Translations under genes and position numbers: made by a program
DNA from: Methylotenera sp.
GTDB taxonomy: Bacteria > Pseudomonadota > Gammaproteobacteria > Burkholderiales > Methylophilaceae
Direction of reading: 5' to 3'
Length of the DNA: 64,000 nucleotides
NCBI GenBank assembly: GCA_002928535.1
Contig: PERG01000003.1
Location: 1 to 64,000 of the forward strand
The notes under the pieces: model-generated
What the model saw: the letters and a program-made list of their open reading frames with translations, nothing else
What the model was told of the DNA's origin: nothing
Databases searched by the model: none
Shown: positions 1 to 9,427 of the stretch, piece after piece
How the letters are laid out: each line of letters begins with the position of its first letter
Position numbering within the stretch: position 1 is the first letter of the stretch

Positions 1-66
1 AATCGAAGTACCACGAAACACAGTTCCATCTGCAAGTACTAGTATGGCGGGCAGGTTTTGTGGCAC
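1..66 (-). CDS. carA: Carbamoyl-phosphate synthase small subunit, N-terminus (truncated by window edge)
   Basis: Reverse complement reads GTG-CCA-CAA-AAC... = MPQNLPAILVLADGTVFRGTSI, a CarA-like N-terminus; AAGGAG SD at 72-77. Confidence 0.8.
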   Translation of the reverse strand, partial: MPQNLPAILVLADGTVFRGTSI

Positions 67-89
67 AGTAACTCCTTGTTTTGCAAAGT

Positions 90-131
90 TTAAAGCTTTG
101 CAGCGTAAAAATAATTGTCTTTGTCCATCAT
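90..131 (-). CDS. Possible leader mini-ORF upstream of carA (MMDKDNYFYAAKL)
   Basis: ATGATG...TAA on minus strand between a promoter-like sequence and carA; no strong SD seen. Confidence 0.3.
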   Translation of the reverse strand: MMDKDNYFYAAKL

Positions 132-151
132 GAGCAGATGGCAGATATGCA

Positions 152-181
152 AAACGGGAGGAGCGAATACTCTTCCCGTTT
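152..181 (-). promoter_or_regulatory. Hairpin in carA leader (possible attenuator or terminator)
   Basis: AAACGGGAGGAG-CGAATA-CTCTTCCCGTTT, 12-bp stem with one mismatch; short TTTT run after it on the minus strand. Confidence 0.5.
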
Positions 182-193
182 CAGAATTAACGA

Positions 194-222
194 ATTATAG
201 CGAAAAAAATGCCACTAATCAA
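194..222 (-). promoter_or_regulatory. Predicted sigma70 promoter for carA
   Basis: Minus strand TTGATT-N17-TATAAT. Confidence 0.6.
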
Positions 223-851
223 CGTCGCACTTGCATCTCACTCATTTGTTTATCGTGTAATTTACTTAATAATACTTGCGCCGTAAGTGCCCCAAGTAGG
301 GCCAAAAACATATCCCATTGGGTATCCCAAACATCACCTTGTGTGCCTAAAAATGCCTCAGCATCAGTCCCGGAAGCAATAGCTACCCACCACTCGATAA
401 ATTCATAACAGACACTAATACTCAAGCAAATACAGCTCACAATGAAAAATAGCCAGCGTCCTTGTTTTAATGGCGACTGCTTAAGCAATATCTCACGGGT
501 AATGATGGCAGGTACAAAACCTTGGGCTAAGTGTCCCACACGGTCATAATAATTACGCGACAAATCAAATGCATCACGTAACCAGTTAAAAGCCGGCACT
601 TCTGCATAAGTGTAATGTCCGCCCACCATCAAGATGATGGCATGTACCAAAATCAGGTTGTAGGCTAAATGTGTGAATTGAAAACGGGGATAAGTGAAGA
701 CTAAGAGCGGTAATGCGATCAATACGGGCAAGACTTCCAGCCACCAAGTAAAGCGATCAAGCGGGGATATAGCAGACCAGGCAAATACCAGCGAGAGAAT
801 GGCTAGTAGAATTAAGAAAAAGTAACTTTGGCTATAACGCTGGTTCTGCAT
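219..851 (-). CDS. DUF2238/YjdF-like inner membrane protein
   Basis: 210-aa hydrophobic ORF with RDAFDLSRNYYDRVGHLAQGF and GTQGDVWDTQWDMFLALLGA motifs. Confidence 0.8.
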   Translation of the reverse strand: MQNQRYSQSYFFLILLAILSLVFAWSAISPLDRFTWWLEVLPVLIALPLLVFTYPRFQFTHLAYNLILVHAIILMVGGHYTYAEVPAFNWLRDAFDLSRNYYDRVGHLAQGFVPAIITREILLKQSPLKQGRWLFFIVSCICLSISVCYEFIEWWVAIASGTDAEAFLGTQGDVWDTQWDMFLALLGALTAQVLLSKLHDKQMSEMQVRR

Positions 852-872
852 CCTATTTGTTACTGGATTACT

Positions 873-1682
873 TTAGCGCAGACCCAGCACGTCTTGCATG
901 TCATACATGCCATGCTGCTTGTCACGCAAGAATTTGGCGGCACGCAATGCACCCAAGGCAAATGTAGCGCGGCTGCTGGCTTTATGGGTTAACTCGACAC
1001 GCTCACCAACGCCCGCTAGCACCACAGTGTGATCACCGACTACATCTCCGCCACGCATGGTTGCAAAGCCAATCTTTCCCGCCTCACGTTCGCCAGTTAC
1101 ACCCTCCCGCGCATAGATGGCACAATCATCCAAACGCTGCCCCAATCCTTTAGCTGCAGCCTCGCCCAACCGTAACGCTGTACCGGAGGGTGCGTCTACT
1201 TTATGGCGATGATGCATCTCAACAACCTCTATATCATACCCATCACTTAATACTTTAGCGGCCTGCTCAACCAGGTTGATCAGCAATGTCACGCCCACAC
1301 TCATATTCGGCGCAAATACGATACTGATATGTTGCGCTGCCAATTCAATTAACCGTTTTTGTTCGGAAGTAAAACCAGTCGTCCCGATGATCATTTTTAC
1401 ATTGGCTTTTTTGCAAGCCTCGAGATAAACCATGCTCGCTTCCGGGCGCGTGAAATCTACCAGCACATCAGCACCTTGCAAGGCCTGCGCAAGGTCATCG
1501 GTTACTTTAACGTTAGAGACTTTACCGAGAAACTCGCCGGCATCGCGCCCTAACTGGGGGTTGTTGGCGCGATCCATAGCGCCATGCAATACCAAATCAG
1601 CATCTGCAAACACGCTTTCTAGCAAGGCATGCCCCATGCGACCTGAACAACCTGCAATAACGACTTTTAATGGATTAGCCAT
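873..1682 (-). CDS. dapB: 4-hydroxy-tetrahydrodipicolinate reductase
   Basis: [17 protein letters not shown]-terminus; [21 protein letters not shown] motif. Confidence 0.97.
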   Translation of the reverse strand: MANPLKVVIAGCSGRMGHALLESVFADADLVLHGAMDRANNPQLGRDAGEFLGKVSNVKVTDDLAQALQGADVLVDFTRPEASMVYLEACKKANVKMIIGTTGFTSEQKRLIELAAQHISIVFAPNMSVGVTLLINLVEQAAKVLSDGYDIEVVEMHHRHKVDAPSGTALRLGEAAAKGLGQRLDDCAIYAREGVTGEREAGKIGFATMRGGDVVGDHTVVLAGVGERVELTHKASSRATFALGALRAAKFLRDKQHGMYDMQDVLGLR

Positions 1683-1751
1683 AAATAGAATTACCTAAAA
1701 CTGAACAGTATAAATTGTTAACTGGCATGAAGTTTAGAAGCTGAAAATCGA

Positions 1752-2765
1752 TTAAAACCCAATTTTTTCTAACATCCTCTCAAAGAAGTCCGGGTCACTT
1801 TCAGGCGGCAATTCTTTGGGTGCTGGTGGTGTTTTATTATCGGAACGTGCAGGCGCTGCTGAGGCTGGCTGAACATCTGCTGCTGGCTTAACTTCACTTG
1901 GAGAGGCTACAGCGGGCTGCGGCGCATTGTTCATTTCCAGGTTACGGTCGAACTGCATCCCAGATGGAGGCTCATATGGCGCTTCTGACGCAGCTGGCGT
2001 TTCGCTGGCAGGTTCTGGTTGCGATGTTTGTGCCGGGCTTTGGCTAGAGGACGGCTCTACTGGAGTCGGCTCCGCTTGGGCTGGGGCTGGCTCAGCCATA
2101 GGTTGTGATGGCGATGCCGGCACTTCCATAGGTACCGTTAATATAGATTTAGGCTCTTCTGCCGGAGGCGCTTGTTCTGTCGCGCTGGAAGGCGCATCAG
2201 GCTGGGTGGGCGCCGACTCTGGCGCCTGGGGTGCCGTTGCTGGCGTAGTGTCAATTTGCGATGGCACTTGATTTGCCTTATCTGCTGGTGGCACTACCAC
2301 CGGAGGAACGTCGTCTTTCTTCCAGAATTTAAGCTTATCCATAAGACCTTTGTCTTTGGATTTATCTACAGGCTGAACGGTACGCGTACCCGTATTGCCC
2401 GATTCGGATTCTTTAGGACCTGAACCTGCGGGAATAACATCCCCACGTACGGATTTCAATAACTCATTCTCAAAATCAAGAATGACACGGCGCTGCTCAA
2501 CAATTTTGCCTTTTTCACGCAACTGATACACATAATCCCAGCGATTGCCATGAAAGCTATCTTGAATCAAGGGCGTACCCATGATGAATCGTACTTGTGA
2601 TTTGGTCATGCCGGGGCGTAACTGCAGCAGCATTTTTGACGTGACGACATTACCCTGTTGTACATCTAATTTATAGGGTTTTACTGTGGGCAAGGCGGTA
2701 CCACAAGCAGTGCACAAAAGAACGAGTGAAACGAGAAGATACCGTAAACTGAAAATATAACGCAT
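1752..2765 (-). CDS. bamE: Outer membrane assembly factor BamE (SmpA/OmlA) with long Pro/Ala/Ser/Glu-rich C-terminal extension
   Basis: Lipobox CTACG, RPGMTKSQVRFIMGTPLIQDSFHGNRWDYVY; divergent from fur. Confidence 0.92.
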   Translation of the reverse strand: MRYIFSLRYLLVSLVLLCTACGTALPTVKPYKLDVQQGNVVTSKMLLQLRPGMTKSQVRFIMGTPLIQDSFHGNRWDYVYQLREKGKIVEQRRVILDFENELLKSVRGDVIPAGSGPKESESGNTGTRTVQPVDKSKDKGLMDKLKFWKKDDVPPVVVPPADKANQVPSQIDTTPATAPQAPESAPTQPDAPSSATEQAPPAEEPKSILTVPMEVPASPSQPMAEPAPAQAEPTPVEPSSSQSPAQTSQPEPASETPAASEAPYEPPSGMQFDRNLEMNNAPQPAVASPSEVKPAADVQPASAAPARSDNKTPPAPKELPPESDPDFFERMLEKIGF

Positions 2766-2852
2766 ATCATGACTTTAGTTGGAATTGGCGTTAATATACC
2801 ACGTAGACAGCCAACCCAAAACACTGTCACTGTTAATTGTGAGCGAACTACT

Positions 2853-3275
2853 ATGCATGATCAAAAAGATTTAAAGAACGCCGGCCTCAAAGCCACCCTA
2901 CCAAGGTTGAAAGTATTAAGCCTGTTTGAAAACAGCAAAGATCGACACTTGTCGGCTGAAGACATCTATAAAGTCATGATTAACTCGGGCGAAGATGTCG
3001 GGCTGGCTACGGTGTACCGCGTGCTGACGCAATTTGAACAAGCTGGCTTGTTAATACGCCACCATTTTGAAAGTGGTAAAGCGGTATTTGAATTGAACGG
3101 CGGCGGACACCACGACCACATTGTCTGTGTTAAATGCGGTCGTGTAGAAGAGTTTTATGACGAAGAGATCGAGAAACGCCAGAAAAATGCGGCTGAATCG
3201 CTAGGCTTTAAAATGCAAGATCATTCACTAACGATTTATGGTATTTGCAGCAAACAACCTTGCACTAAAAATTAA
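2853..3275 (+). CDS. fur: Ferric uptake regulator
   Basis: MHDQKDLKNAGLKATLPRLKVL; GGGHHDHIVCVKCGRVEEF metal-binding motif; ORF start moved from 2769 to 2853. Confidence 0.96.
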   Translation: MHDQKDLKNAGLKATLPRLKVLSLFENSKDRHLSAEDIYKVMINSGEDVGLATVYRVLTQFEQAGLLIRHHFESGKAVFELNGGGHHDHIVCVKCGRVEEFYDEEIEKRQKNAAESLGFKMQDHSLTIYGICSKQPCTKN

Positions 3276-3317
3276 GCCAATACTTAATGTTTTCTCGTAT
3301 TAAGTCATCAATCTAAT

Positions 3318-4982
3318 TCAATAGGCCAACATTTCCCGTGCATGTTGACGGGTGATTTCGGTCATCTCCAGGCCGCCCAGCATACGGGCCACTTCATCTA
3401 CACGTGCGCTTTCATTTAGCACTTCTATCGTACTTAAAGTTTGCTGATTTACCTGCGATTTACTGACGCGCAGATGATGCCTGCCTTGGGCTGCGACCTG
3501 CGGCAAGTGGGTAATGACGAGGACTTGCCGCTGTTTGGCTCCATCTTCACCAAGTTGTTTAAGTAACTGCCCCACCACCTCAGCAACCCCACCACCAATA
3601 CCCACATCAACCTCATCGAAAATCATTGTAGGAATATTTTCTTTTTGCGCAGTTACCACCCGAATCGCCAAACTGATACGGGATAACTCGCCACCGGAAG
3701 CGACTTTGCTTAATGGTCGCGCAGTGACACCTGCGTGTCCTGCCACCAAGAAGTCCACCTGCTCCAAGCCATTAACACTCGGTGCCTGCGGGGTTAACGC
3801 CACTTCAAACTTACCCCCGGCTAAAGACAAACGTTGCATTTCCGTACTGATTTTGTCACCAAGTTTTATAGCAGCAGTTTTACGTGCCGCACTTAATCGC
3901 TCTGCTGACTGCATATAATCTGCTAATGCTACTGCTTCTTGCTGGGCAAGAGCGCCATCATCTGCAAACAGCTCCAACTCTTGCATGCGCACTTGCGATT
4001 GGGTTAATAAAGCTGTTAAACCTTCAGGCTGTATGCGGTATTTACGCGCTGTGGTGTGAAGTGTTTGAATCTTGTTATCAAGCTCAGCTAAACGAGCCGG
4101 GTCCAGCTCAGTACGTTGCAGATAACGATTGAGAAAACGGTCTACTTCCTCTAACTGAATAATGGCAGAATCCAGCGTCTCAGCCGCTTCATTTAAACTA
4201 GTATCGAACTCGGCAAGGCCCTGTAACTTGTGCTGGATTTGGGTAAGCATCTGTAATGCAGATACTTCATTTTCACTGAGCAATTCTCGGCAAGTTTCTC
4301 CACCACTTAGTAAACTGGCGCCATTAGAAAGCTTATGATGCTCCTGCTGGAGTTCTTCCCATTCCTCAGGCGTGATGGCCAATTGGGATAATTCACGGAT
4401 TTGGTCACGCACTTCTGCCAACTCATCTGCGTACAAGCCAGCATTTCTTTCGGCTTCCACACGTTGCAAATGTAAGCGATGCCAAACTTTGTAATAGGTG
4501 GCCACCTCGGCCGCTAAGGTTGAAACACCACCAAAATCATCTAAAACGTTTCTTTGTGTAGCGGATTTTAGCAAAGAATGATGGGCATTCTGGCTATAAA
4601 TATCGACCAGGTATTCACCCAGCTCTTTTAATTGCGCAACCGTAACGGTAGAACCGTTAATAAAAGCACGTGAGCGCCCATCCGAATACATCACCCGGCG
4701 CAATACCAACTCTAAAGCATCATGCTCTATTTCAGCTTCATCCAGCCAGTTTTGGGCTTCCATGTTTTGTTGGATATTGAAAATTGCACTGATTTCAGCT
4801 TTCTCAGACCCGGCCCGAGTTACGCCGCCTTCGCCTCTCGCCCCAAGCGCCAGCGATAATGCATCAATGAGGATGGATTTACCCGCACCGGTTTCGCCGG
4901 TTAATACGGTAAACCCTGTAGAAAAATCCAGGTCAAGCTGGCTAACAATGACAAAATCACGGATAGATAAATTCTGCAGCAT
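3318..4982 (-). CDS. recN: DNA repair protein RecN
   Basis: VLTGETGAGKSILIDALSLALGARG Walker A; MIFDEVDVGIGG. Confidence 0.97.
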   Translation of the reverse strand: MLQNLSIRDFVIVSQLDLDFSTGFTVLTGETGAGKSILIDALSLALGARGEGGVTRAGSEKAEISAIFNIQQNMEAQNWLDEAEIEHDALELVLRRVMYSDGRSRAFINGSTVTVAQLKELGEYLVDIYSQNAHHSLLKSATQRNVLDDFGGVSTLAAEVATYYKVWHRLHLQRVEAERNAGLYADELAEVRDQIRELSQLAITPEEWEELQQEHHKLSNGASLLSGGETCRELLSENEVSALQMLTQIQHKLQGLAEFDTSLNEAAETLDSAIIQLEEVDRFLNRYLQRTELDPARLAELDNKIQTLHTTARKYRIQPEGLTALLTQSQVRMQELELFADDGALAQQEAVALADYMQSAERLSAARKTAAIKLGDKISTEMQRLSLAGGKFEVALTPQAPSVNGLEQVDFLVAGHAGVTARPLSKVASGGELSRISLAIRVVTAQKENIPTMIFDEVDVGIGGGVAEVVGQLLKQLGEDGAKQRQVLVITHLPQVAAQGRHHLRVSKSQVNQQTLSTIEVLNESARVDEVARMLGGLEMTEITRQHAREMLAY

Positions 4983-4985
4983 GCA

Positions 4986-5855
4986 TTAACCCCAGTTAAG
5001 CTTAATGCGCAACATATCAAAATAACAATATTCACTCGGATGCAGCAAGGAGATAGTTCTTTCAGCACGCTGGACCAACACCCTATCACCACAAGTCAAT
5101 GCCACTTGTTGCTGGCCGTCAAAACTGAGTTGCGCTTCATCAAACTGCACCATCAGCAACTCGATTTTACTGGCGCTCGGTACCGCAATAGGACGGTTAC
5201 TCAGTGTGTGTGGGCAGATTGGCACCAATGAAATTGCTTCTAATTTAGGATGTAAGATAGGACCACCAGAGGATAATGCGTAGGCCGTAGTACCGGTAGG
5301 TGTACTTAAGATCAGGCCATCCGCGCGCTGACGATATACGAACTGGTCGTCGATTTTGACTTCAAGCTCAATCAGACGCAAATCGCTTTTAACTACTACA
5401 TCGTTCAATGCACAGCCGGAATATAATACTTCGCCATTCCTGATGACTTGCGCTGTCAATAACATACGCGGCTCAATAGCGTATTCCCCAGCTAGAATGC
5501 GGTCAATTGCCAGTAACATATCTTCAGTACGTAAATCTGTTAAAAAACCAAAACGTCCGCGATTAATCCCAACCAGCGGCACATCTGCTTCCAGCAGACT
5601 TCGCGCAACACTCAGCATGGTGCCATCACCGCCCATGACGATGGCCAAGTCGACTTTTTCACCAATTTGTTCAAGGTCTATACTGGAAAAATCATCTAGC
5701 TTGGCATGCTGTGCAGTATTGGTCTCTACATATACTTGCAAACCCTGCTGTTGAAGGTGTTGCGCTAAAGCGATTAACTCTGCACGCATTTGCAGCAGCG
5801 CGCTTGGATTCATGTATTTGCCAATAATGGCAATCGTCTTAAAAGAAATTTGCAT
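4986..5855 (-). CDS. nadK: NAD kinase
   Basis: VMGGDGTMLSVAR; GINRGRFGFLTDL; TPTGTTAYALSSGGPI. Confidence 0.97.
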   Translation of the reverse strand: MQISFKTIAIIGKYMNPSALLQMRAELIALAQHLQQQGLQVYVETNTAQHAKLDDFSSIDLEQIGEKVDLAIVMGGDGTMLSVARSLLEADVPLVGINRGRFGFLTDLRTEDMLLAIDRILAGEYAIEPRMLLTAQVIRNGEVLYSGCALNDVVVKSDLRLIELEVKIDDQFVYRQRADGLILSTPTGTTAYALSSGGPILHPKLEAISLVPICPHTLSNRPIAVPSASKIELLMVQFDEAQLSFDGQQQVALTCGDRVLVQRAERTISLLHPSEYCYFDMLRIKLNWG

Positions 5856-6116
5856 GTCGAAATTAAATCACAGTTGCAGACCGCCCGCAAAACAATCTCA
5901 CTCTAAGTTGGCAAATGATCCCTGCAGATGACTTTAAAAATTACAATTCATCCATATTTACTTTTAGGGGAATGTTTATTTGGTATTCATAACCACCATT
6001 TAAACTACTAGATCAGGACGAATTCGGGCAAAATGCTAACTGTAAACAAACTATGCATCATTGACGTTAAGTATGTGGATTAAAATGCTTTTTTAGGCAG
6101 ATATCGGGATTAAGCA

Positions 6117-7133
6117 TTGGATAAACGGGCACAAATCTTACTAAAAACCTTGGTTGAACATTACATCAGTGATGGACAGCCTGTCGGTTCGCGCACTTTA
6201 CTGCAGCGTTCAGGATTAGATGTAAGCGCCGCAACTATCCGTAATGTGATGAGCGATTTGGAACAGATGGGATTTATTAGTAGTCCACACACTTCTGCAG
6301 GCCGCATCCCCACGCAAAAAGGATACCGCTTATTTGTGGATTCGCTTTTAACCGTACAACCGCTGGAATCAAAAGCCGTAGCGCAATTAAGAAATGGGCT
6401 TAAATCCCCGGATCCTGTCGAGCTTATTTCCAGTGCGGCAGATATGCTATCGCAATTGACACAGTTTGCCGGCCTGGTTTTAACACCTAAACGCAAACGC
6501 ATCGCTTTCAAGCATTTGGAATTCCTGCCCTTATCGGATAAGAAAATATTGGTCATTATCGTCACTAACGATGGTAACGTGCAGAACCGCATTATTATTG
6601 CCGATAAACCCTATTCTGCAAGTGAGCTAGTACAAGCCAGCAATTACTTTAATACCAATTTTTCTGGCCAGACCTTTGAAGAAGTGCGGCAAAAGCTGCA
6701 TCTCGAGTTGCAACAAATGCAAAGCGATATGAATCACCTCATGTCCGCAGCACTTGACGCGAGTCACAAAGCCGTTGAAAACGATAAAGATGGCGTCGTG
6801 ATTGCAGGTGAACGTAACCTGCTACAAGTCAATGAACTCTCAACCAATGTCACTAGCTTGCGCAAGCTATTTGACATCTTTGAACGCAGAACTTCATTGA
6901 TGCAATTGTTGGATAATAGCCAGCGCGCCGAAGGCATACAAATCTTCATTGGCGGCGAAAGTGGTTACTTACCCTTGGATGAATGCAGCATGGTTACGGC
7001 GCCATATGAAGCCGATGGACAAGTAGTTGGCACTTTAGGCGTCATTGGTCCAACTCGCATGGCCTATGAACGCGTCATTCCTATTGTAGACGTGACGGCA
7101 AAGTTACTCTCAAACGCACTCTCAAACACCTAA
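6117..7133 (+). CDS. hrcA: Heat-inducible transcription repressor HrcA (TTG start)
   Basis: SAATIRNVMSDLEQMGFISSPHTSAGRIPTQKGYRLFVD. Confidence 0.97.
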   Translation: MDKRAQILLKTLVEHYISDGQPVGSRTLLQRSGLDVSAATIRNVMSDLEQMGFISSPHTSAGRIPTQKGYRLFVDSLLTVQPLESKAVAQLRNGLKSPDPVELISSAADMLSQLTQFAGLVLTPKRKRIAFKHLEFLPLSDKKILVIIVTNDGNVQNRIIIADKPYSASELVQASNYFNTNFSGQTFEEVRQKLHLELQQMQSDMNHLMSAALDASHKAVENDKDGVVIAGERNLLQVNELSTNVTSLRKLFDIFERRTSLMQLLDNSQRAEGIQIFIGGESGYLPLDECSMVTAPYEADGQVVGTLGVIGPTRMAYERVIPIVDVTAKLLSNALSNT

Positions 7134-7151
7134 AAATTCTTAGAAAAATAC

Positions 7152-8258
7152 ATGGCCTATTACAACCCGGAACCACCCTTTCAGCACGGCGACCAAGCCA
7201 AAGTTGGCATTTTGCTCGTTAATCTGGGTACACCAGATGCGCCAACCGCAAAAGCACTGAGGCCTTACCTCAAACAATTTTTAATGGATAGACGCGTGGT
7301 TGAAATTCCACGTTTCATCTGGTGCTGGATTTTGTATGGCATCATCTTAGTGTTCCGCCCAAGTAAATCTGCAGAAAAATACGCACAGATCTGGAGCAAA
7401 GAAGGCGCGCCTTTATTGGTGCATGCGCAAAAACAAGCTTTATTATTGCGTGGTTTTTTAGGGCAGAAGATCAAGTCACCCTTTGTAGTAGAGTTAGGCA
7501 TGAGCTACGGCAATCCCAGTATGCAAGAAGCGATGGCAAAACTAAAGGCTCAGCACTGCAACAAGATATTGGTTTTCCCACTGTATCCGCAATATGCCGC
7601 CAGCAGCACGGCAGCGGCATTGGATGCCGTATGGAAAATATTATTAAGAATGCGTAACGTGCCAGCGATCCGCACCATCCGAAACTATCATGACCACCCT
7701 GCCTATATTACCGCCTTAGCCGCAAGTGTACGCCAGCATTGGCAAGTGAATGGCAACCCCAGCAAGTTGGTCATGAGCTTTCATGGCGTGCCGAAATTCC
7801 ATCTGCTCAAAGGTGACCCTTACCATTGCGAGTGTCATAAAACGGCGCGCTTATTGGCAGAAGCCCTTGAGCTAAATAAAGACGAATATACCGTTGCCTT
7901 TCAATCGCGCTTTGGTAAGCAAGAGTGGTTGCAACCTTATTTAGCGAACGTACTAACCGCGTTAGGCAAAGCCAAAACCAAACGTATCGATGTGATTTGC
8001 CCGGGCTTTAGCAGTGACTGCCTGGAAACGCTGGAAGAAATTGCCATCGAAGGTAAGGTCATATTTACCGAAGCGGGTGGTGGCGTATATCACTACATTC
8101 CAGCGCTGAATGAAAATGAAGCCTGGATCCATGCCATGACCACGATTGCAATGGAAAATCTGCAGGGCTGGGTGTCCACTGACTGGGATATTGCACTGGC
8201 AAAAAACACCGCGGAAATGACGAAATTACGGGCGCAGGCTATGGGCGCCAAACAATAA
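7152..8258 (+). CDS. hemH: Ferrochelatase
   Basis: ILLVNLGTPDAPT; VMSFHGVPKFHLLKGDPYHCEC; CPGFSSDCLETLEEI. Confidence 0.97.
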   Translation: MAYYNPEPPFQHGDQAKVGILLVNLGTPDAPTAKALRPYLKQFLMDRRVVEIPRFIWCWILYGIILVFRPSKSAEKYAQIWSKEGAPLLVHAQKQALLLRGFLGQKIKSPFVVELGMSYGNPSMQEAMAKLKAQHCNKILVFPLYPQYAASSTAAALDAVWKILLRMRNVPAIRTIRNYHDHPAYITALAASVRQHWQVNGNPSKLVMSFHGVPKFHLLKGDPYHCECHKTARLLAEALELNKDEYTVAFQSRFGKQEWLQPYLANVLTALGKAKTKRIDVICPGFSSDCLETLEEIAIEGKVIFTEAGGGVYHYIPALNENEAWIHAMTTIAMENLQGWVSTDWDIALAKNTAEMTKLRAQAMGAKQ

Positions 8259-8283
8259 GCGTTATACTTTTAAATTACAAAAT

Positions 8284-8398
8284 TCTTGCTATGAAGTGCA
8301 AGGAGCCGCGGAACGAATGACCCAAGAAATTATGAAAAATAAAATGCATCGGCAAGGAATAAGTGAGCACACGACACAGCGATGCGCTCACGGAATGG
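8284..8398 (+). repeat. Family-2 intergenic element, copy 1 (upstream of hldD)
   Basis: CAAGGAGCCGCGGAACGAATGACCCAAG...AGTGAGCACACGACACAGCGATG matches minus strand of 35373-35476. Confidence 0.75.
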
Positions 8399-8402
8399 AT
8401 TT

Positions 8403-9404
8403 ATGATAGTAATTACCGGTGGTGCAGGCATGATAGGTTCCATGATCGCCTGGCACCTCAACCAAAATTCGGGCACTCACCCTGGACGCGACGATTTAGT
8501 GATTGTTGACCACCTGACCCATACCGAGCAGTGGCAAAATCTGGTGAAGCGCCAATATGCCCAATACCTGGACAAGACCGAGTTGCTGGAGTGGCTACAA
8601 GGACGCAAAGACATCAGCGCAGTGATTCATATGGGCGCCATCAGCGCCACCACTGAGCGGGATTTTAATAAGCTAGTGACAGATAATATCCATTACAGCC
8701 AGCAATTATGGCAATGGTGTGTTACGCAAAATGTACCGTTCTTCTACGCAAGCTCTGCTGCAACTTATGGCGATGGTGAGCAGGGTTACGATGATGCTTC
8801 CATTGATAACTTGCGCCCGCTCAATGGCTATGGTTATTCCAAGCACTTTTTCGACCAATGGGCGTTACGCCAGGTCAATACGCAACAGCCTACCCCGCCA
8901 GCTTGGGCTGGATTCAAGTTCTTTAATGTGTATGGTCCGAACGAATACCATAAAGAGCGCATGGCCAGTGTCGCCTTGCACAGCTTTAACCAATTCAGAA
9001 CAACAGATACGGTCAAGCTGTTTAAAAGCCATCGCGAGGGTTATGCGGACGGCATGCAATTGCGCGACTTTGTATATGTGAAAGATGCGGCGGCAGTAGT
9101 TGTCTTCTTTCTGGAAAAAGCTTTGCAAGGAAAGAGCAGCACTAATGGCATCTACAACGTAGGCACCGGCCAGGCACGCGCCTTTAAGGATCTTGCCACA
9201 ACCGTGATGACCAGCATGGGTAGAACTCCACACATTACCTACATTGACATGCCAGATGACTTAAAAGGTAAATATCAATACTTTACTGAAGCTAATATGA
9301 CTAAATTGCGCGCCGCCGGTTATACACAAGCTTTTTATAGCTTGGAAGAAGGCGTACAAGATTACGTGCAGAACTACTTACTGCATGATGATGCCTATTG
9401 CTAA
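8403..9404 (+). CDS. hldD: ADP-L-glycero-D-manno-heptose 6-epimerase
   Basis: MIVITGGAGMIGSMIAWHLN; start at 8403 preferred over 8382 because 8382 lies inside the upstream repeat. Confidence 0.95.
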   Translation: MIVITGGAGMIGSMIAWHLNQNSGTHPGRDDLVIVDHLTHTEQWQNLVKRQYAQYLDKTELLEWLQGRKDISAVIHMGAISATTERDFNKLVTDNIHYSQQLWQWCVTQNVPFFYASSAATYGDGEQGYDDASIDNLRPLNGYGYSKHFFDQWALRQVNTQQPTPPAWAGFKFFNVYGPNEYHKERMASVALHSFNQFRTTDTVKLFKSHREGYADGMQLRDFVYVKDAAAVVVFFLEKALQGKSSTNGIYNVGTGQARAFKDLATTVMTSMGRTPHITYIDMPDDLKGKYQYFTEANMTKLRAAGYTQAFYSLEEGVQDYVQNYLLHDDAYC

Positions 9405-9427
9405 CCAATTAACACAGAGACCTTATT

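Noticed and set aside
115-408. 97-aa plus-strand ORF
   Set aside because: Overlaps the 3' end of the DUF2238 gene and its downstream regulatory region; composition not protein-like.
1927-2423. Plus-strand Gly/Ser/Ala-rich ORFs (114 aa and 83 aa)
   Set aside because: Antisense shadow of the low-complexity Pro/Ala/Ser tail of bamE.
2769-2852. 28-aa N-terminal extension of Fur
   Set aside because: Lies in the divergent bamE-fur promoter region; normal Fur start at 2853.
8382-8402. ATG at 8382 as hldD start
   Set aside because: Within the repeat element; MIVITGGAG at 8403 is the standard epimerase N-terminus.
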